64,000 nt of DNA, taken from Holacanthus passer. Lineage: Eukaryota > Chordata > Actinopteri > Pomacanthidae. The notes under the pieces were generated by a model. That model did no database searches and was not told the origin of the DNA. It was given only the letters and a program-made list of their open reading frames with translations. Numbering within the stretch: the first letter of the stretch is position 1; every line of letters starts with the position of its first letter. The translations under genes and the position numbers were made by a program. The stretch spans positions 6,776,501-6,840,500 of the forward strand of contig JAFREQ010000014.1 of the NCBI GenBank assembly GCA_025331565.1, read 5' to 3'. Positions 1 through 10,262 of this stretch are shown in pieces.

Positions 1-444
1 AAGGATTCTGTAACTTTTAAAAAAAATCTGAGTTTTAATCTATGTAACAATGTTTTGGTGTTTGGTGCTTGTCTTGTGACAGAGGTTTTTATGGTTATCC
101 TGAAAGGTTCAGGGTGGATCATTGTGATGATGATAATAATGCTGGGTTGACAATGGCAATGATTCCATCTGCTTCTCTCATATGTAACAGGAAACATAGC
201 TTTGTCCTCATTGACCAACCTGATACTTTCATGTTATCTGTATAAAAAAAACAGATGAATTTCACTCTCCCACGGTGCATCTCTAATAACAATCTGACAG
301 CCTGCACTGGTGTGGACGCCTCCATCTGATCTCCATATCAGTTAGAAAAATATAGTGTGTCTGTGTTAATAGTGCTGAAACTGAACAGACTGGAGACCTT
401 GGCGCATGACTCCTATGTTCTTTTTTTTTTAATATATTTTCCAG
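1..444 (+). other. fgd3 intron (partial), no coding exon seen
   Basis: AT-rich sequence upstream of the first FYVE exon. A possible acceptor (TTGTGACAG near 82) has no following reading frame that resembles an FGD protein, and no matching donor was found. The last 30 bases are T-rich, fitting the polypyrimidine tract of the acceptor at 443-444. Confidence 0.6.
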
Positions 445-546
445 AAGAGTTCCAGGAAAAAGGAGAAAGAGAAGCAAACGTGTAAAGGCTGCAACGAGAG
501 CTTCAATTTCACCAAGCGCAAACACCACTGCAAGTCCTGTGGAGCG
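445..546 (+). CDS. fgd3: fgd3 exon: first half of FYVE zinc finger
   Basis: Follows a pyrimidine/AT-rich tract and CCAG; donor GTGAGC at 547. It codes 34 residues: a basic lead-in (KKEKEK), the first Cys pair CKGC, then the FYVE basic patch and second pair in KRKHHCKSCGA. The basic patch is where FYVE domains contact phosphoinositide. Phase 0 at both ends. Confidence 0.9.
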
Positions 547-1908
547 GTGAGCACAGACGGAACAAGAGAAATCTGGGCAACTCTTTGATAGGATGTAGAA
601 ATGAAGGGAGGGGAGAGAGAAGTCGAGGGAACGAGTGGAAAATTTCTTTCGGACAATTAACTGTTAACAACTGAGCAGCCTCTCAATGCCGTCTCTCTTT
701 CTGTCTCCGTCCTTCTGCAGGCCATCTGTGCAAAGTGTTCAAAGACCTTGGACAACAAAACAAGCCGAGTGTGCCCGGAGTGTTTCGAAGCCAGCCTCAG
801 CCTGGAGAGCCTAGGCGTTAGTGAACAGAAGAGGAAAGCTGCGCCCGAGGTGAGACACACAAACGAGCGCGCGCACACACTGAGAGACATTTAGCAACAT
901 AATAGTTTATTTTTCTGCCTCGATTCATGCCGGTCCAATGAGATCCCCGTCTCCCAGTATACCGACAGTCAATGTCAACCAGGGTTCAGCAGCCAGACTG
1001 AACTGCTGGCAACAGAAAGAAAGAAAGTCCAGTGCGCCATCTCGGCTGACTACAAAAGTCACTGTGTCTGAAATCACTGCACACACACAAAAACACATTA
1101 TACACATGTGTATTTATGAATCGACATAGATTCACACTGAAAGATCTGTCTTCGGTGACTAATATTATAATCAGATCTCAGCTTAAGGAGGACCAGCCGT
1201 CTCAGCTGACTCAGCAGTCTGGCTGCTTCAGGTGTCTCCGTCTGGGATGTTGTGGATGAATGTACAGTCCTCTCTGATTAGACTGAAAAGCAGACAACCA
1301 TGCTATTCATATAGTTGTTGAAATTGGATTCTGACGGGTCATTCAGGCCTTTGTCCAGATCCCCCGGTGGAAAAAAAGCTCATCTGCAGTGAGATTAGTC
1401 ACCACATGAGGGAGCTGTAGGCCACACAAGAGCGGTTAGACAAGGGCCAGCAGGAGCTTGAACACCTGTCCATGTGCAAATCTCACTGTGTCCTACATTG
1501 TCGTTACGTAACGGTGAACAGTGGAAGATCTGCGCTGTCAGTTGCTCATCAAATCCCCCAAATATCATGCAGATGGATTTCAATTACAAGCTAATTCAAG
1601 TCAATAATAATACTGATGATAAACATTATTTTTACAGCAGCTTTCAAAGCGGGGTTAAACGGTGATTTACATGTAAACACACTGGTGTTTTATACTGTAT
1701 ATATATTACTATGATTGGCTGCTTTATATATATTTCTGTATCAATCTCTTCTATGCAGAGACAGGCATCTCTATCAGGAGAGAATTGCCTGCTATGTGGC
1801 CACCTTCAAGTGCAGGAGAAAGGGAAGAGCTGGACCAAAATGTGGGTGGCTGTGACCAAGACTGAGCCACTGGTGCTGTACCTGCAGACCAGTGGACAGG
1901 TAAGAGTT

Positions 1909-1954
<46 letters not shown>

Positions 1955-3735
1955 GAGACAAGTGTGTGTTTGTGTTCACGTGCAGTGATCCAGCTGTTAA
2001 TTACAAAATACAACCCTGAGTCCATAAAAGTTGTGATGCTGTGTAAAACATAAATGTGATAATTTGCTAATTCTTTTTTTGCATATACTCAATTGAAAAC
2101 AGTACAAAGAGCATATATTTAATGTCTGACCTCATCAACTTCATTGATTTTTGCAAATATCTGCTTATTCTGAATTTGATGCCAGCAAGACATTTCAAAC
2201 GAGTCGGGACAGGAGCAACAAAAGACTGTGAAAGTTGTGGAATCAAAAAACAAAAACACCTGTTTGGATCATTGCACAGTTAAACAGGTTCATTGGTAAC
2301 AGGTGATAGTATCATGATTGGGTATGAAAGGTTCATCCTGGAAAGACTCAGTGGTTCACAAGCAAGGATGGGGCGAGGTTCACCACTTTGCAAAACACAT
2401 GATTGCATAAAAGATATTGCAACATGGGCTTGGGAACACTTTGTAAAACCATTGTCAGTAAACTCAGTTCCTTTGTAAATGATTGCATTCTGCTTTTATT
2501 TTTTTGTTTTACACAGCATCCCAAATTTTTTGGAATCAGGGTAGACCACCTTTTCATCAGTTTTGGGGATTTTAAGTGCATATACGTATGAATATACTAT
2601 GCTTCCCCTGTTAGGTTAGGCATCGTCCAAAACAGGACAACAAACATTGCACATGTTTCCCCACATGGCCACATATGCTTCAGTCATCTGTTGCATATCC
2701 GCTGATCCTCTTGCTACGCCCGTCTGGCCTGCCTATACGTCCTGCCTCCTTCCTCTTTTCGAGGCAGGACATCTGTACAGCGTAGCGCCAGTGCACATCA
2801 GTGAGTATGTGTAAATCTGATCTATCCAATCCCGCCTGTGCCAGGCTGTCTGTGCACTGTCTGTGCTTTGTAGATTTGGGCCAGGAGGATTTGGATGTCC
2901 TGAATCTGACCTCAGGTATAGCTGCTGCTGTCGGCGACGCTGCTCCACTGTGTGACTGGCTTTTCGTTTGCGCTAAGTTCAAGTCTTTGGATTCGCAGTC
3001 GTTCCTTGAAATCTTGGCTCTCTAGGTTGCAATAAATCTGCACAGACCGTCCCACGGAGATGCATATAATCAGTAGTTTACATGATTGCTTAAAATAAAC
3101 AGATTCCCAAAGCAATCATGCTTGGAAAGCTTTTTTGCTCGAGACTGTGATTCTCTGTCATTCACAGCGGATGGCACAGAAGGGAAGTCAGCCTGTTAAA
3201 GCCTCCACCGGTTTCATTTCCAAGACTAATATCCCAATCCCACTGCAGAAAGCTGCCATTCCAAAGATTAGGATTAATGGGAGTTGGACGAGCATTTCCT
3301 GATTATACAGAAAGAAAGAGGGGGAGGGGAGAGGGGAGACCAGGGTTTGCTATACATGGTGGAATATATTCTCCTGCAACTGAAGAGACAAGCTGTCACT
3401 TGCTGTATTGACAGTATGTTTCCTTTTTGCATATTAAAGAGAAACACAATTTTCCATTCTGATTTAGTTATTTTATTCTTTTCTGTAGGAGTCCAAGGGG
3501 GCACGGGTGGTGCCTCTCCCTGGGTTCGAGGTGAGCGTGGTACCATCATCGGCGGGCGAGAAGTCGGAGGTCAAACACGCGCTGCGGACTCAGTCACACC
3601 CAGCAAACTTTGCTCTTAAGCGTCCAAGATGCAGAACTCCAGGCCAAGTGGATGGACGTCCTGTCCAAAGCCTCGCGTGGAGAAACGCCCACAGAAGCAT
3701 CGACGAGTCTGACTGAACACAGGAAGAGCCAGTAG
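445..3735 (+). CDS. fgd3: FGD3-like FYVE, RhoGEF and PH domain protein, 3' end (last four coding exons)
   Basis: FGD proteins are guanine nucleotide exchange factors for Cdc42 that remodel the actin cytoskeleton. Only the C-terminal part lies in the window; the DH and first PH domains must be upstream. Exons read 445-546, 721-849, 1759-1899 and 3489-3735, all with AG/GT borders and phase 0. Exons 1 and 2 form a FYVE finger with all eight cysteine ligands: CKGC, HHCKSCG, CAKC and CPEC. Exon 3 starts the second PH domain (CGHLQVQEKGKSWTKMW) and exon 4 finishes it (VVPLPGFEVSV, then AELQAKWMDVLSKA). The last exon carries one extra base near 3588; read literally, the frame ends at 3716 with an unrelated tail, while the homologous reading ends at the TAG at 3733-3735. 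FGD family membership is certain from domain order. The FGD3 assignment rests mainly on the susd3 gene next door. Confidence 0.85.
721..849 (+). CDS. fgd3: fgd3 exon: second half of FYVE zinc finger
   Basis: Starts after TTCTGCAG and ends before GTGAGA. It codes 43 residues with the last two Cys pairs (AICAKCS and RVCPECF), followed by a charged linker to the C-terminal PH domain. Phase 0 at both ends. Confidence 0.9.
850..1758 (+). other. fgd3 intron between FYVE and PH exons
   Basis: No reading frame here resembles a protein. It contains short AC-rich stretches but no repeat I can name. Borders are GTGAGA at 850 and TGCAG at 1758. Confidence 0.7.
1759..1899 (+). CDS. fgd3: fgd3 exon: start of C-terminal PH domain
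   Basis: Starts after CTATGCAG and ends before GTAAGA. It codes 47 residues including LLCGHLQVQEKGKSWTKMWV and EPLVLYLQ, the first strands of the second PH domain of FGD proteins. A (CA)n tract begins 13 bases past the exon end, inside the donor-side intron. Confidence 0.88.
1912..1950 (+). repeat. (CA)n microsatellite
   Basis: An uninterrupted CA tract of about 39 bases starts 13 bases after an fgd3 exon end. Its length and purity make it likely to vary between individuals. Confidence 0.97.
2013..2542 (+). mobile_element. Non-autonomous DNA transposon (MITE), about 530 bp, with terminal inverted repeats
   Basis: The left end (2013-2049) and the reverse complement of the right end (2506-2542) match at 33 of 37 positions, both reading ACCCTGA...TGCTGTGTAAAAC. 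There is no transposase reading frame. The central part (GGTTCATCCTGGAAAG, ACAAGCAAGGATGG) recurs at 51.45-51.76 kb. I recall very similar elements in other teleost genomes but cannot assign the superfamily by eye. It sits inside an fgd3 intron in the sense direction of the gene. Confidence 0.85.
2543..3488 (+). other. fgd3 last intron, 3' portion
   Basis: Unique-looking sequence between the MITE and the last fgd3 exon. Small open frames near 2680-3025 exist on both strands but carry no recognisable domain or coding-like composition. There is a purine-rich stretch (GGGGGAGGGGAGAGGGG) near 3318. Confidence 0.6.
3489..3735 (+). CDS. fgd3: fgd3 terminal coding exon with an apparent one-base insertion
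   Basis: Acceptor TTTCTGTAG ends at 3488. The first part, in phase 0 from the upstream exon, codes ESKGARVVPLPGFEVSVVPS. From 3589 the family-like sequence is one base out of register and codes LSHTQQTLLLSVQDAELQAK, then WMDVLSKA, to TAG at 3733-3735. The exon is 247 bases (82 codons plus one), which matches a single extra base near 3585-3590. Both halves match an FGD C-terminal PH domain, so the exon is real and the break is local. Confidence 0.85.
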
Positions 3736-5100
3736 TGGCTGTATTGAAGCCGGACTCGCTCCCTCCCTCCCTTCCTCCCTCCCTCCCTCTCCTGTGTACA
3801 GAGCACACATTACTTGAATTCACTTTACCTTGGCACTTTTTGTTGTGTTTTTTTTCCCCCCCTTTGAAAGGACCACTCCTTCCTATGCCACTTCAATCTT
3901 ATCCTCATGACCACACGGCCACTTCTTCTTCTGTCTCCATCTTTCTGTTTCTCTCGAACACAAAAACAAGAAAGACTATGCTATCAAGCCACCAACGCCA
4001 CTGTATGTATGCGTGGTTAGGATATTTTATTTCTCTCAGTGTTTTCAACAGCCAGAGAGGACAAAATCTTTTATTTGTAATATAGCTGAAGAAGGTTCTT
4101 GTATGATTTGTGTTTTTTTTTTTTTTAAAAGATGAAGTTTCTTGTACATTATGAGACTGTGTTGTGAAGCATTAAATCTTACGTGTCCGTCTTTCCATTT
4201 GTGCGAAAGTATGTATGTGTGTGTGTTTGAGTGTGAGTTCCCTCCCGTGTTTATTAAGTATTGAATGTTAGTGTAAGAAATCCTGCGCCACCTCTCTGTT
4301 CTCTTCACTCCTGCCAGGGACACAGTGGCAGTTCAGTGGGTATTGTACAGTATGTATACTATAGTGCGATGTAAGGAAACAAAGAAAAAAAAAAAGACAT
4401 TTTAACTTAAGAAGACACAGAGATGTGTGTACGCTTGTGGCTGGCCACCTGATGCTCCCACTGTCAGCTCCCATCTTCCACACCCTCTCCTCATCCTTCT
4501 CTCTGCTACGTCGGTAATAACTCCAATCATTGTCTGTTGACTCTGAGACCTCTCATCTGAGTCTGATCCGCCACGTTTCCTCTCGCTCATTCTCGTCCAG
4601 ATGAGAGTGCGCAGCCAGAACGGGATCACGTGGCCTCAACTCTGACCCTGTGCTGCAGGTTCAGTCCCTCAATATCTCCACTTGTACACATACTAAATAA
4701 ATCCTCTTCATGTAGTTCTCTCTCTCTCTCTCAGCATAACAACAATTTGCCTGCTTCTCTCCCTTTGGTGATGTGATGGAAACCAAGTACTGTACTGTAA
4801 AACTGTTTATTCTGCCTTGCCCCCCGTACCCTGCTCCTATCAGCACCAGCCTTTAAAGCAAAAGTAGCAAAAAAGACTTGTCATCGGATCTCTTTGTGCA
4901 TGTAGACTCACTCATATTTATATACCGTGCTATGAAATCTTCGCGCCCCCCCCACCCCTCGCCCCTCTTTTTGTGCTCCAGAATTCATTCTTGTCGTACT
5001 GTAAGTGAGCAGAGTCAGCATTGAGTGTTTTGAACATGGATTGTGCACAGTGGAAAAGCAGTCAAGCATATCATCAATAAACGAGACGTTGTGATTCATT
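3736..5100 (+). other. fgd3 3' untranslated region (inferred)
   Basis: Follows the fgd3 stop. It contains a CCCT/CCTT-rich low-complexity block near 3762-3791, T-rich tracts and two canonical AATAAA signals (4696-4701 and 5076-5081). The second is followed by a GT-rich stretch (GACGTTGTGATT), so it is the better candidate for the main 3' end. The extent is inferred. Confidence 0.6.
5076..5081 (+). terminator. Candidate polyadenylation signal of fgd3
   Basis: AATAAA followed within about 15 bases by a GT-rich element. An alternative AATAAA lies at 4696-4701. Confidence 0.5.
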
Positions 5101-5734
5101 CAGTACCACGCTGTCCAACAAGAGCTTCACGTGTCATGAGTTTCTGTCTGCAAATGTGCTTCTCTTTGTCTTTTCCTTTATTAAACTCACACACACACAC
5201 ACAGATGATACACTTTTTCTGATAGTAAGGGAACGATGATCGCGCACAGAGGCATCATTTCGTGTTCATTCACTCCAGCCACTGATCTCGTATTGATATC
5301 ACACACAGAACAGCATGTGAAATAATTCCTGCAGATATTTGATTTTAATATGCTGATGGGATGTAAGAGGATTAATGACCGTGCAGCTGATACTGTATGT
5401 GTGTAGTGTCGTCTAGGGTCACTCTACTGTAGTTTTAGTTCCATTTCTTTTAAATTCATATCCACTTCCAGTTTTCACTTCAGTTTCACTTATTCATAAT
5501 GACTGAAAATTGAGCTCCCATGAGTATGGTATTCAGTATTGTGCCTGAATCCCTCTTTATACTTTGCACTGTAAAACAAACCAAATAACAAAAAATAATG
5601 TTCATTTAAAAAAAATAAGATTTAAGAGTCTTCAGCCCTGCTAGGTGCTCTGTGAGGTTGTACTTGGGCACAGGGGTGGTTCGAGCTAAATGCTCACATC
5701 AGCGTGTTAATGTGTTCCCTGTGCTGATGTTTAG

Positions 5735-6150
5735 CAGGTATGGTGGCAATCCTTTAGTTTTGCATGCCTGCTAACATTTGGCAGTGAAAACAAAGTGCGG
5801 TTGATGGCAATATATTTTTTTTTTTAATGAAATTAAAGTGTTGAATAAATGAACCTTTTTGATCTGATGATGGCGCTAGATGAAAGGTTGAGGGATCACC
5901 AAACTGATTACAATTCATCCTCCACCTTCTATGATAATCCAACTGGTGAATGTAAAGGTATTGCACTGGATAATTGAAAACTTTGACCTGCTTGATTTAT
6001 CCTCTGAGAATTATGATTGTCTATTAAAAAAAAAAAAAATCATGACAATCCGTCCAATATCCAATAGTTGTTGAGATACTTCAATCTATACCAAAGTGGT
6101 GGACAGACCGACCTTGCCATCGCTCAAGACATGCCGCTACTATAGCTAAT
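5735..6150 (-). repeat. Teleost interspersed repeat, copy A
   Basis: Contains CCAATAGTTGTTGAGATACTT and ACCAAAGTGGTGGACAGACCG, whose reverse complement recurs at 12.66-12.71 kb. Blocks like this (CAACTATTGGATG...) are very common in percomorph fish genomes as I recall them. There is no coding capacity and the boundaries are approximate. Confidence 0.65.
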
Positions 6151-7072
6151 GGAAAATAAAATCATCAGTTCAGATTTCAGGCTTTTCCAGCTCCCTTTTT
6201 TACTTTGTTACACGCTCAGTTCTTGTCAGCTGTGATTCAGCTGCTTTGGCTCAGTGCGTTTTCTAGTTGGCATGCAAGCGTGTGTCTTGTGAGTGTTTTG
6301 ATATGGATTCAAACTGCTGAACAATATAAATCTATAGCAACTGTGGGAACAAAAGCCTCCATCGACCCGAAGTCAAGTACACTATGTCTTCTCAAAGAAC
6401 GCCGTGCCTGCTGTGTGCAGCAGTACAGCCAGCTGTCACCATGAGAACAGCCCTGAAAGTCCCTGTACTGTGGTGACTTATAACAACCTTCTCAACATGA
6501 AAAGTAATTCAGGCAGAGCACTTAATGGTCATCTCATTACTGCTGTTTCAATCTAATATCTGAAGATAATGACTCCAGGGAGCCACTGTTATACATCTCC
6601 TGCTTGTATGCACCCCAAAGTGAATTAAACAATACATTTACATAAAAAATATAATCAATCAAATCAACACACAGGCTTTAGATTATGCTGGTCATCTGTG
6701 TGTATGTGTGTGTGTGTGTGTGTTGCACGTACAGCTTGCAGGGTGTGTAGCGGTTTGGTTATTTCACACTCAAATCCATTTACACATTCAGCTCTCGAAA
6801 GACAGAAGAAAATGAAAGTAAGAAAGGAAAGCTATAGATTGTAGGAACATCCGATTCACTGAGAGGGTTCGGTGCTTGAAGTATGACTGATTTCAACTCT
6901 CAGATGTGTGTGTGTGTGTATAAAAGAAGGTGTGGAAAGGGTGTATTTTTCTACATCTTGATTTAATTCAGCTTCATCCTCCCTCCCTCCTCCCCTCCCT
7001 GTGTTTTGTCTGCGCTTTGCAGTCATCACACTTGTTTTTGCAGTTTTTGTGAGCATGAACTTATTGATGTAC

Positions 7073-7076
<4 letters not shown>

Positions 7077-7110
<34 letters not shown>
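7077..7110 (+). repeat. Poly(A) tract of 34 bases
   Basis: A pure run of A. No LINE, SINE or retrocopy body is recognisable just upstream, so whether this is a retroposition tail or a simple homopolymer is open. Confidence 0.95.
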
Positions 7111-7113
<3 letters not shown>

Positions 7114-7997
7114 GAGAGGACAGCTATGAACCACAACTTCTTTATTTAGCAAGTCAACACTAAGTGTCAAAATGATGAATTGGAAGGCTGGCGTCTCTGT
7201 AGAGCTGTGAGCTGTGGTGCAGAGATAGAGAGCAAACTGCTGACTGCCTCCTTCGGTGATAGTTTTACATGCTGTACATGTAGAACAGAGTGAGCAGGGT
7301 GGGTACTGTGTCTACTGCAGGACTGAGACCACGCTGAGATAAGCCTCTCATCATCTCTCCAGAGTACTCCCCTTGAAAACTCAAGTCTCTCTGTTGTTGT
7401 TTCTCTTTGCAACCAATCTTTGACTTTTTTTTTCTTTGAAAATATATCTGAGCGGCTCTTTTCTCAACAGCAGAACTGAAGGTTTTTTTTATTAGTCGAC
7501 AGCGTGAGTTTGTGGCAGGGCATTTTTCTTCTTCCTAATTGTTTGTGAGTGGGTGCCTTCTCATCGGGTGATGCATCAGCAGAGGTTTATGTTCCTCTAT
7601 CTCACACCTCCTTGCTTTCAGTTTTTTATGTGTGCTTGCCAGTAAAAGCTGGCTCTATCAAGGTTGCAGTGGAACTGTAACATGTCGAACTGACCTCTTT
7701 CAGAGGCCTCAAGGCTTCTCTTAATGGCTGTATTTATCAAGGGCACCAACCTCTTTGAATGAGCACAAAAGGCAGAGATGGTTGAAATAAGCCATTGAAG
7801 ATGTCAGAAATGTAATAGAGAACAGTAGGTGAAAGCCAAGCAAATCAGTAACTTTCAAAAGATGATGTTAGTTCGAGGTTTCAGGTTGTGGCCACGATTG
7901 TGTGGAGCTTGTTCCTCTGCCACAACAGCTGAGGAGAATGGTTTTAATGGGAAAGCTGTCATATGCCACTGGAGCATAAGCCTCTTACCAGCTGTTT

Positions 7998-7999
<2 letters not shown>

Positions 8000-8056
<57 letters not shown>
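8000..8056 (+). repeat. (GT)n microsatellite, about 57 bp
   Basis: A long pure GT tract followed by CATGTGCATGTGTGTGTATATGCA. Open frames through it code only Cys-Val repeats and are artefacts. Confidence 0.97.
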
Positions 8057-8057
<1 letters not shown>

Positions 8058-9103
8058 ATGTGCATGTGTGTGTATATGCATCTGTGTGGCCCAGAAACAT
8101 TTACATCCTGCATTCCCAAATCTCTCTACACAGCCCTGCTGACCTACCTATTTGGGGAAAGAACAAATCACCACCTGCCTTTCACATACAGTGCCTCCAG
8201 TTTCTCTTCTCTTGTCTCTACTAAGCTCTCTTTTTAGCCACACAAGCAGCGTCTTTGGATGGCGATGTCAGTTCATCAGTCGGTCCGACATGAATAACAT
8301 ACGTTTTTCAGCATTTAAAACTGATGTTGTGTTAACTTATTAATATATCAATTTTCAGCAAATGATGTTGGTCTTCACAAAACAGCATTAAAAACATTCC
8401 AAAGCTGTGTTGTTGACAGACTGTATCGACCATAAGAGAAGGAAGGAGGAGAAACCAGAGTTTACATTGAATATCAAGTAAGTTACTTGGTAAGTAAAAT
8501 TTAAAATCAATGCCATGTTGGTGTTTAAGGTCCAGCGTAGAATTCTCTATGTCCAGGCGCAATCAGGATAGAGGAGGTCTGGGAACACCTGCAATACTAA
8601 ATTCATGCTTTCCATTTAGTGTGCTGTGTCTTCCCATTGTATTCTTTAACATTCACAGAGGGTGAGGAGCTGCATCCGGTTAAGGGGATCGGTCCTTCAA
8701 AATCTTTGTTAATATTTTCAATATGTTGTAATTTTGGTTTGGTTTAGCTTCCTGTTGAAAGACTGCAAATATTTGACCTGATGTGCTCATTTGAAGCTCC
8801 TGAACATGCTGTTAGACTATATCCCATTTGGAAATGAGGTACAGGTTCAGTCTGGTGTTAATTTTTATTTGTCAAATCATGCTGGTATCCAGCTCAATGC
8901 TAGATGTTCTGATCCATCTTTCCCAGCCGATTTCTAACCGGCCTTCAAACTACTCTTCAAAGGTATTTCTAAGGTTTACAGCTTCATCAATGATCAGACT
9001 TCCTATTACACTTTCCATGTGTATAAATCCTCTCAGTATCGAGACAAGGTTGTTTTTTACGTCAACTCTCTTCTGGATTGTTCATTTTGTTAGTATTTTA
9101 TGG

Positions 9104-9174
9104 GTCTATCTCTATCTATCTAAGATAAGATATTCCTTTATTCATCCCACAATGGGGAAATTTACAAGGAGCTG
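9104..9174 (-). mobile_element. L2/Maui-like LINE 3' tail fragment, copy 1
   Basis: On the minus strand it reads GTAAATTTCCCCATTGTGGG, then an ATGAATAAAGGAATATCTTATCTT-like end followed by GATA-type repeats. The same block occurs at 31586-31643 and 55936-55990. A 3' end with CCCC-ATTGTGGG-AATAAAGG and a short tandem tail is typical of fish L2-clade LINEs. The fragment is heavily 5' truncated. Confidence 0.65.
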
Positions 9175-9519
9175 GGAATTTTACTACTCCTTCAAATTAA
9201 TTAAATCCAGTTAAAGATGTTATCCTTTTCAGATCTACTTTTTACCTGATGTCTTTAGCCTATTGTTGAAACACTCCAAGCAGGGTACCGCTGCCATCAT
9301 TCTAGCTCGAAGATCTTTAAAAAACTTGACAGCACATGATAAGCAATTGCATTTTACTGGTGGTTGGTGCTTCACTTACCTCACCGACTGTGTTACTCAT
9401 CATTCAATTTAATTCCAGATCACAAAGTCTTATGCTCACTGGTTGTGTTAATACCTATTTAATGGTGCATCATCGTTTAAATACCTGCAGACGCGTGTCA
9501 TTTTAATTTGCTCTGTTGT

Positions 9520-10130
9520 AAGTGGTTCGTTCGTCTGTCTCTTGTCTCACAAGCCATAGCATTGGCTTCTCATTGTCATGGTTTTGGACTCTTGCGTTCT
9601 TACTTCTATACTCCAGTGTTTTTGGTTTAGGATTGTTTAGTCTTTTGTTCAGGCTTTGCTTCAGTGGCTGGAGGTGTGGTCTTCAGGTGCTGGGGCTCTC
9701 TATTCTCTCAGCTGTCCCCAATTTCACCTCGTCACTGGCTGCTTTAAAAGACTTCTGATTTCTCCTGCAAGCTGCCAGATTGTCCCTTTCCATGCTCCCA
9801 GTCTTTGCCCCTGTTCTCCGGTGTTTCTTTGTCTTCTAGTTTTTGGTATTTCCAGTGTTTCCATGCCCCTGTGTTCCAGTCATCCAGCGTTTCCTGTGTT
9901 CATCCTTACCTATTCCACCTACATGTCTCCTGCTGTCCAGCCTCAGCACCTACCAGCCTCCATCCACTGAAGCAACTCCGCTCCACCTGGATTGCCTGTG
10001 TTTAGTTACCTTTTTGTTTTTCTTGTAAGTCCTGGAGTTTCTTTTGTTAAATAAATTCCTTTCACCCAGTCACCCTCATCTGTGTCTTGTTCCTGGGTCC
10101 AATTAAGAACTAACTGAAATCGTCACACTT
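9520..10130 (+). mobile_element. Possible retroelement remnant (3' end)
   Basis: Pyrimidine-rich, TTTTGG- and CTCC-rich sequence ending in AAATAAATTCCTTTCACCCA, then TGTGTCTTGTTCCTGGGTCC and GTCACAC. This layout resembles 3' ends of fish retroelements I have seen. No reverse transcriptase or gag motif is readable, so the class cannot be set. Confidence 0.3.
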
Positions 10131-10149
10131 ATGTCAGCATTGGGCACGT

Positions 10150-10262
10150 CCCTAAGCCATAGCATTGGCTATGAAATTTTTAAAAGTAAGTCATAGCAAT
10201 GCCATAGCATTAGCCATAGCATAGCATACCATAGCATAGCTGGCCATAGCATTGGCTATGAT
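10150..10262 (+). repeat. Degenerate CATAGCATTGGCTATG array
   Basis: CCATAGCAT-type units recur about seven times, several in the near-palindromic form CATAGC...GCTATG. One more unit (AAGCCATAGCATTGGCT) lies at about 9551. The spacing is irregular. Confidence 0.7.

Noticed and set aside
8004..8237. Cys-Val repeat proteins across GT tracts here and at 1751, 13680 and 37417
   Set aside because: Translations of simple repeats with no other coding evidence.
8828..9214. 128-codon plus-strand open frame
   Set aside because: AT-rich, overlaps an inverted L2-like tail at its end, and has no recognisable domain.
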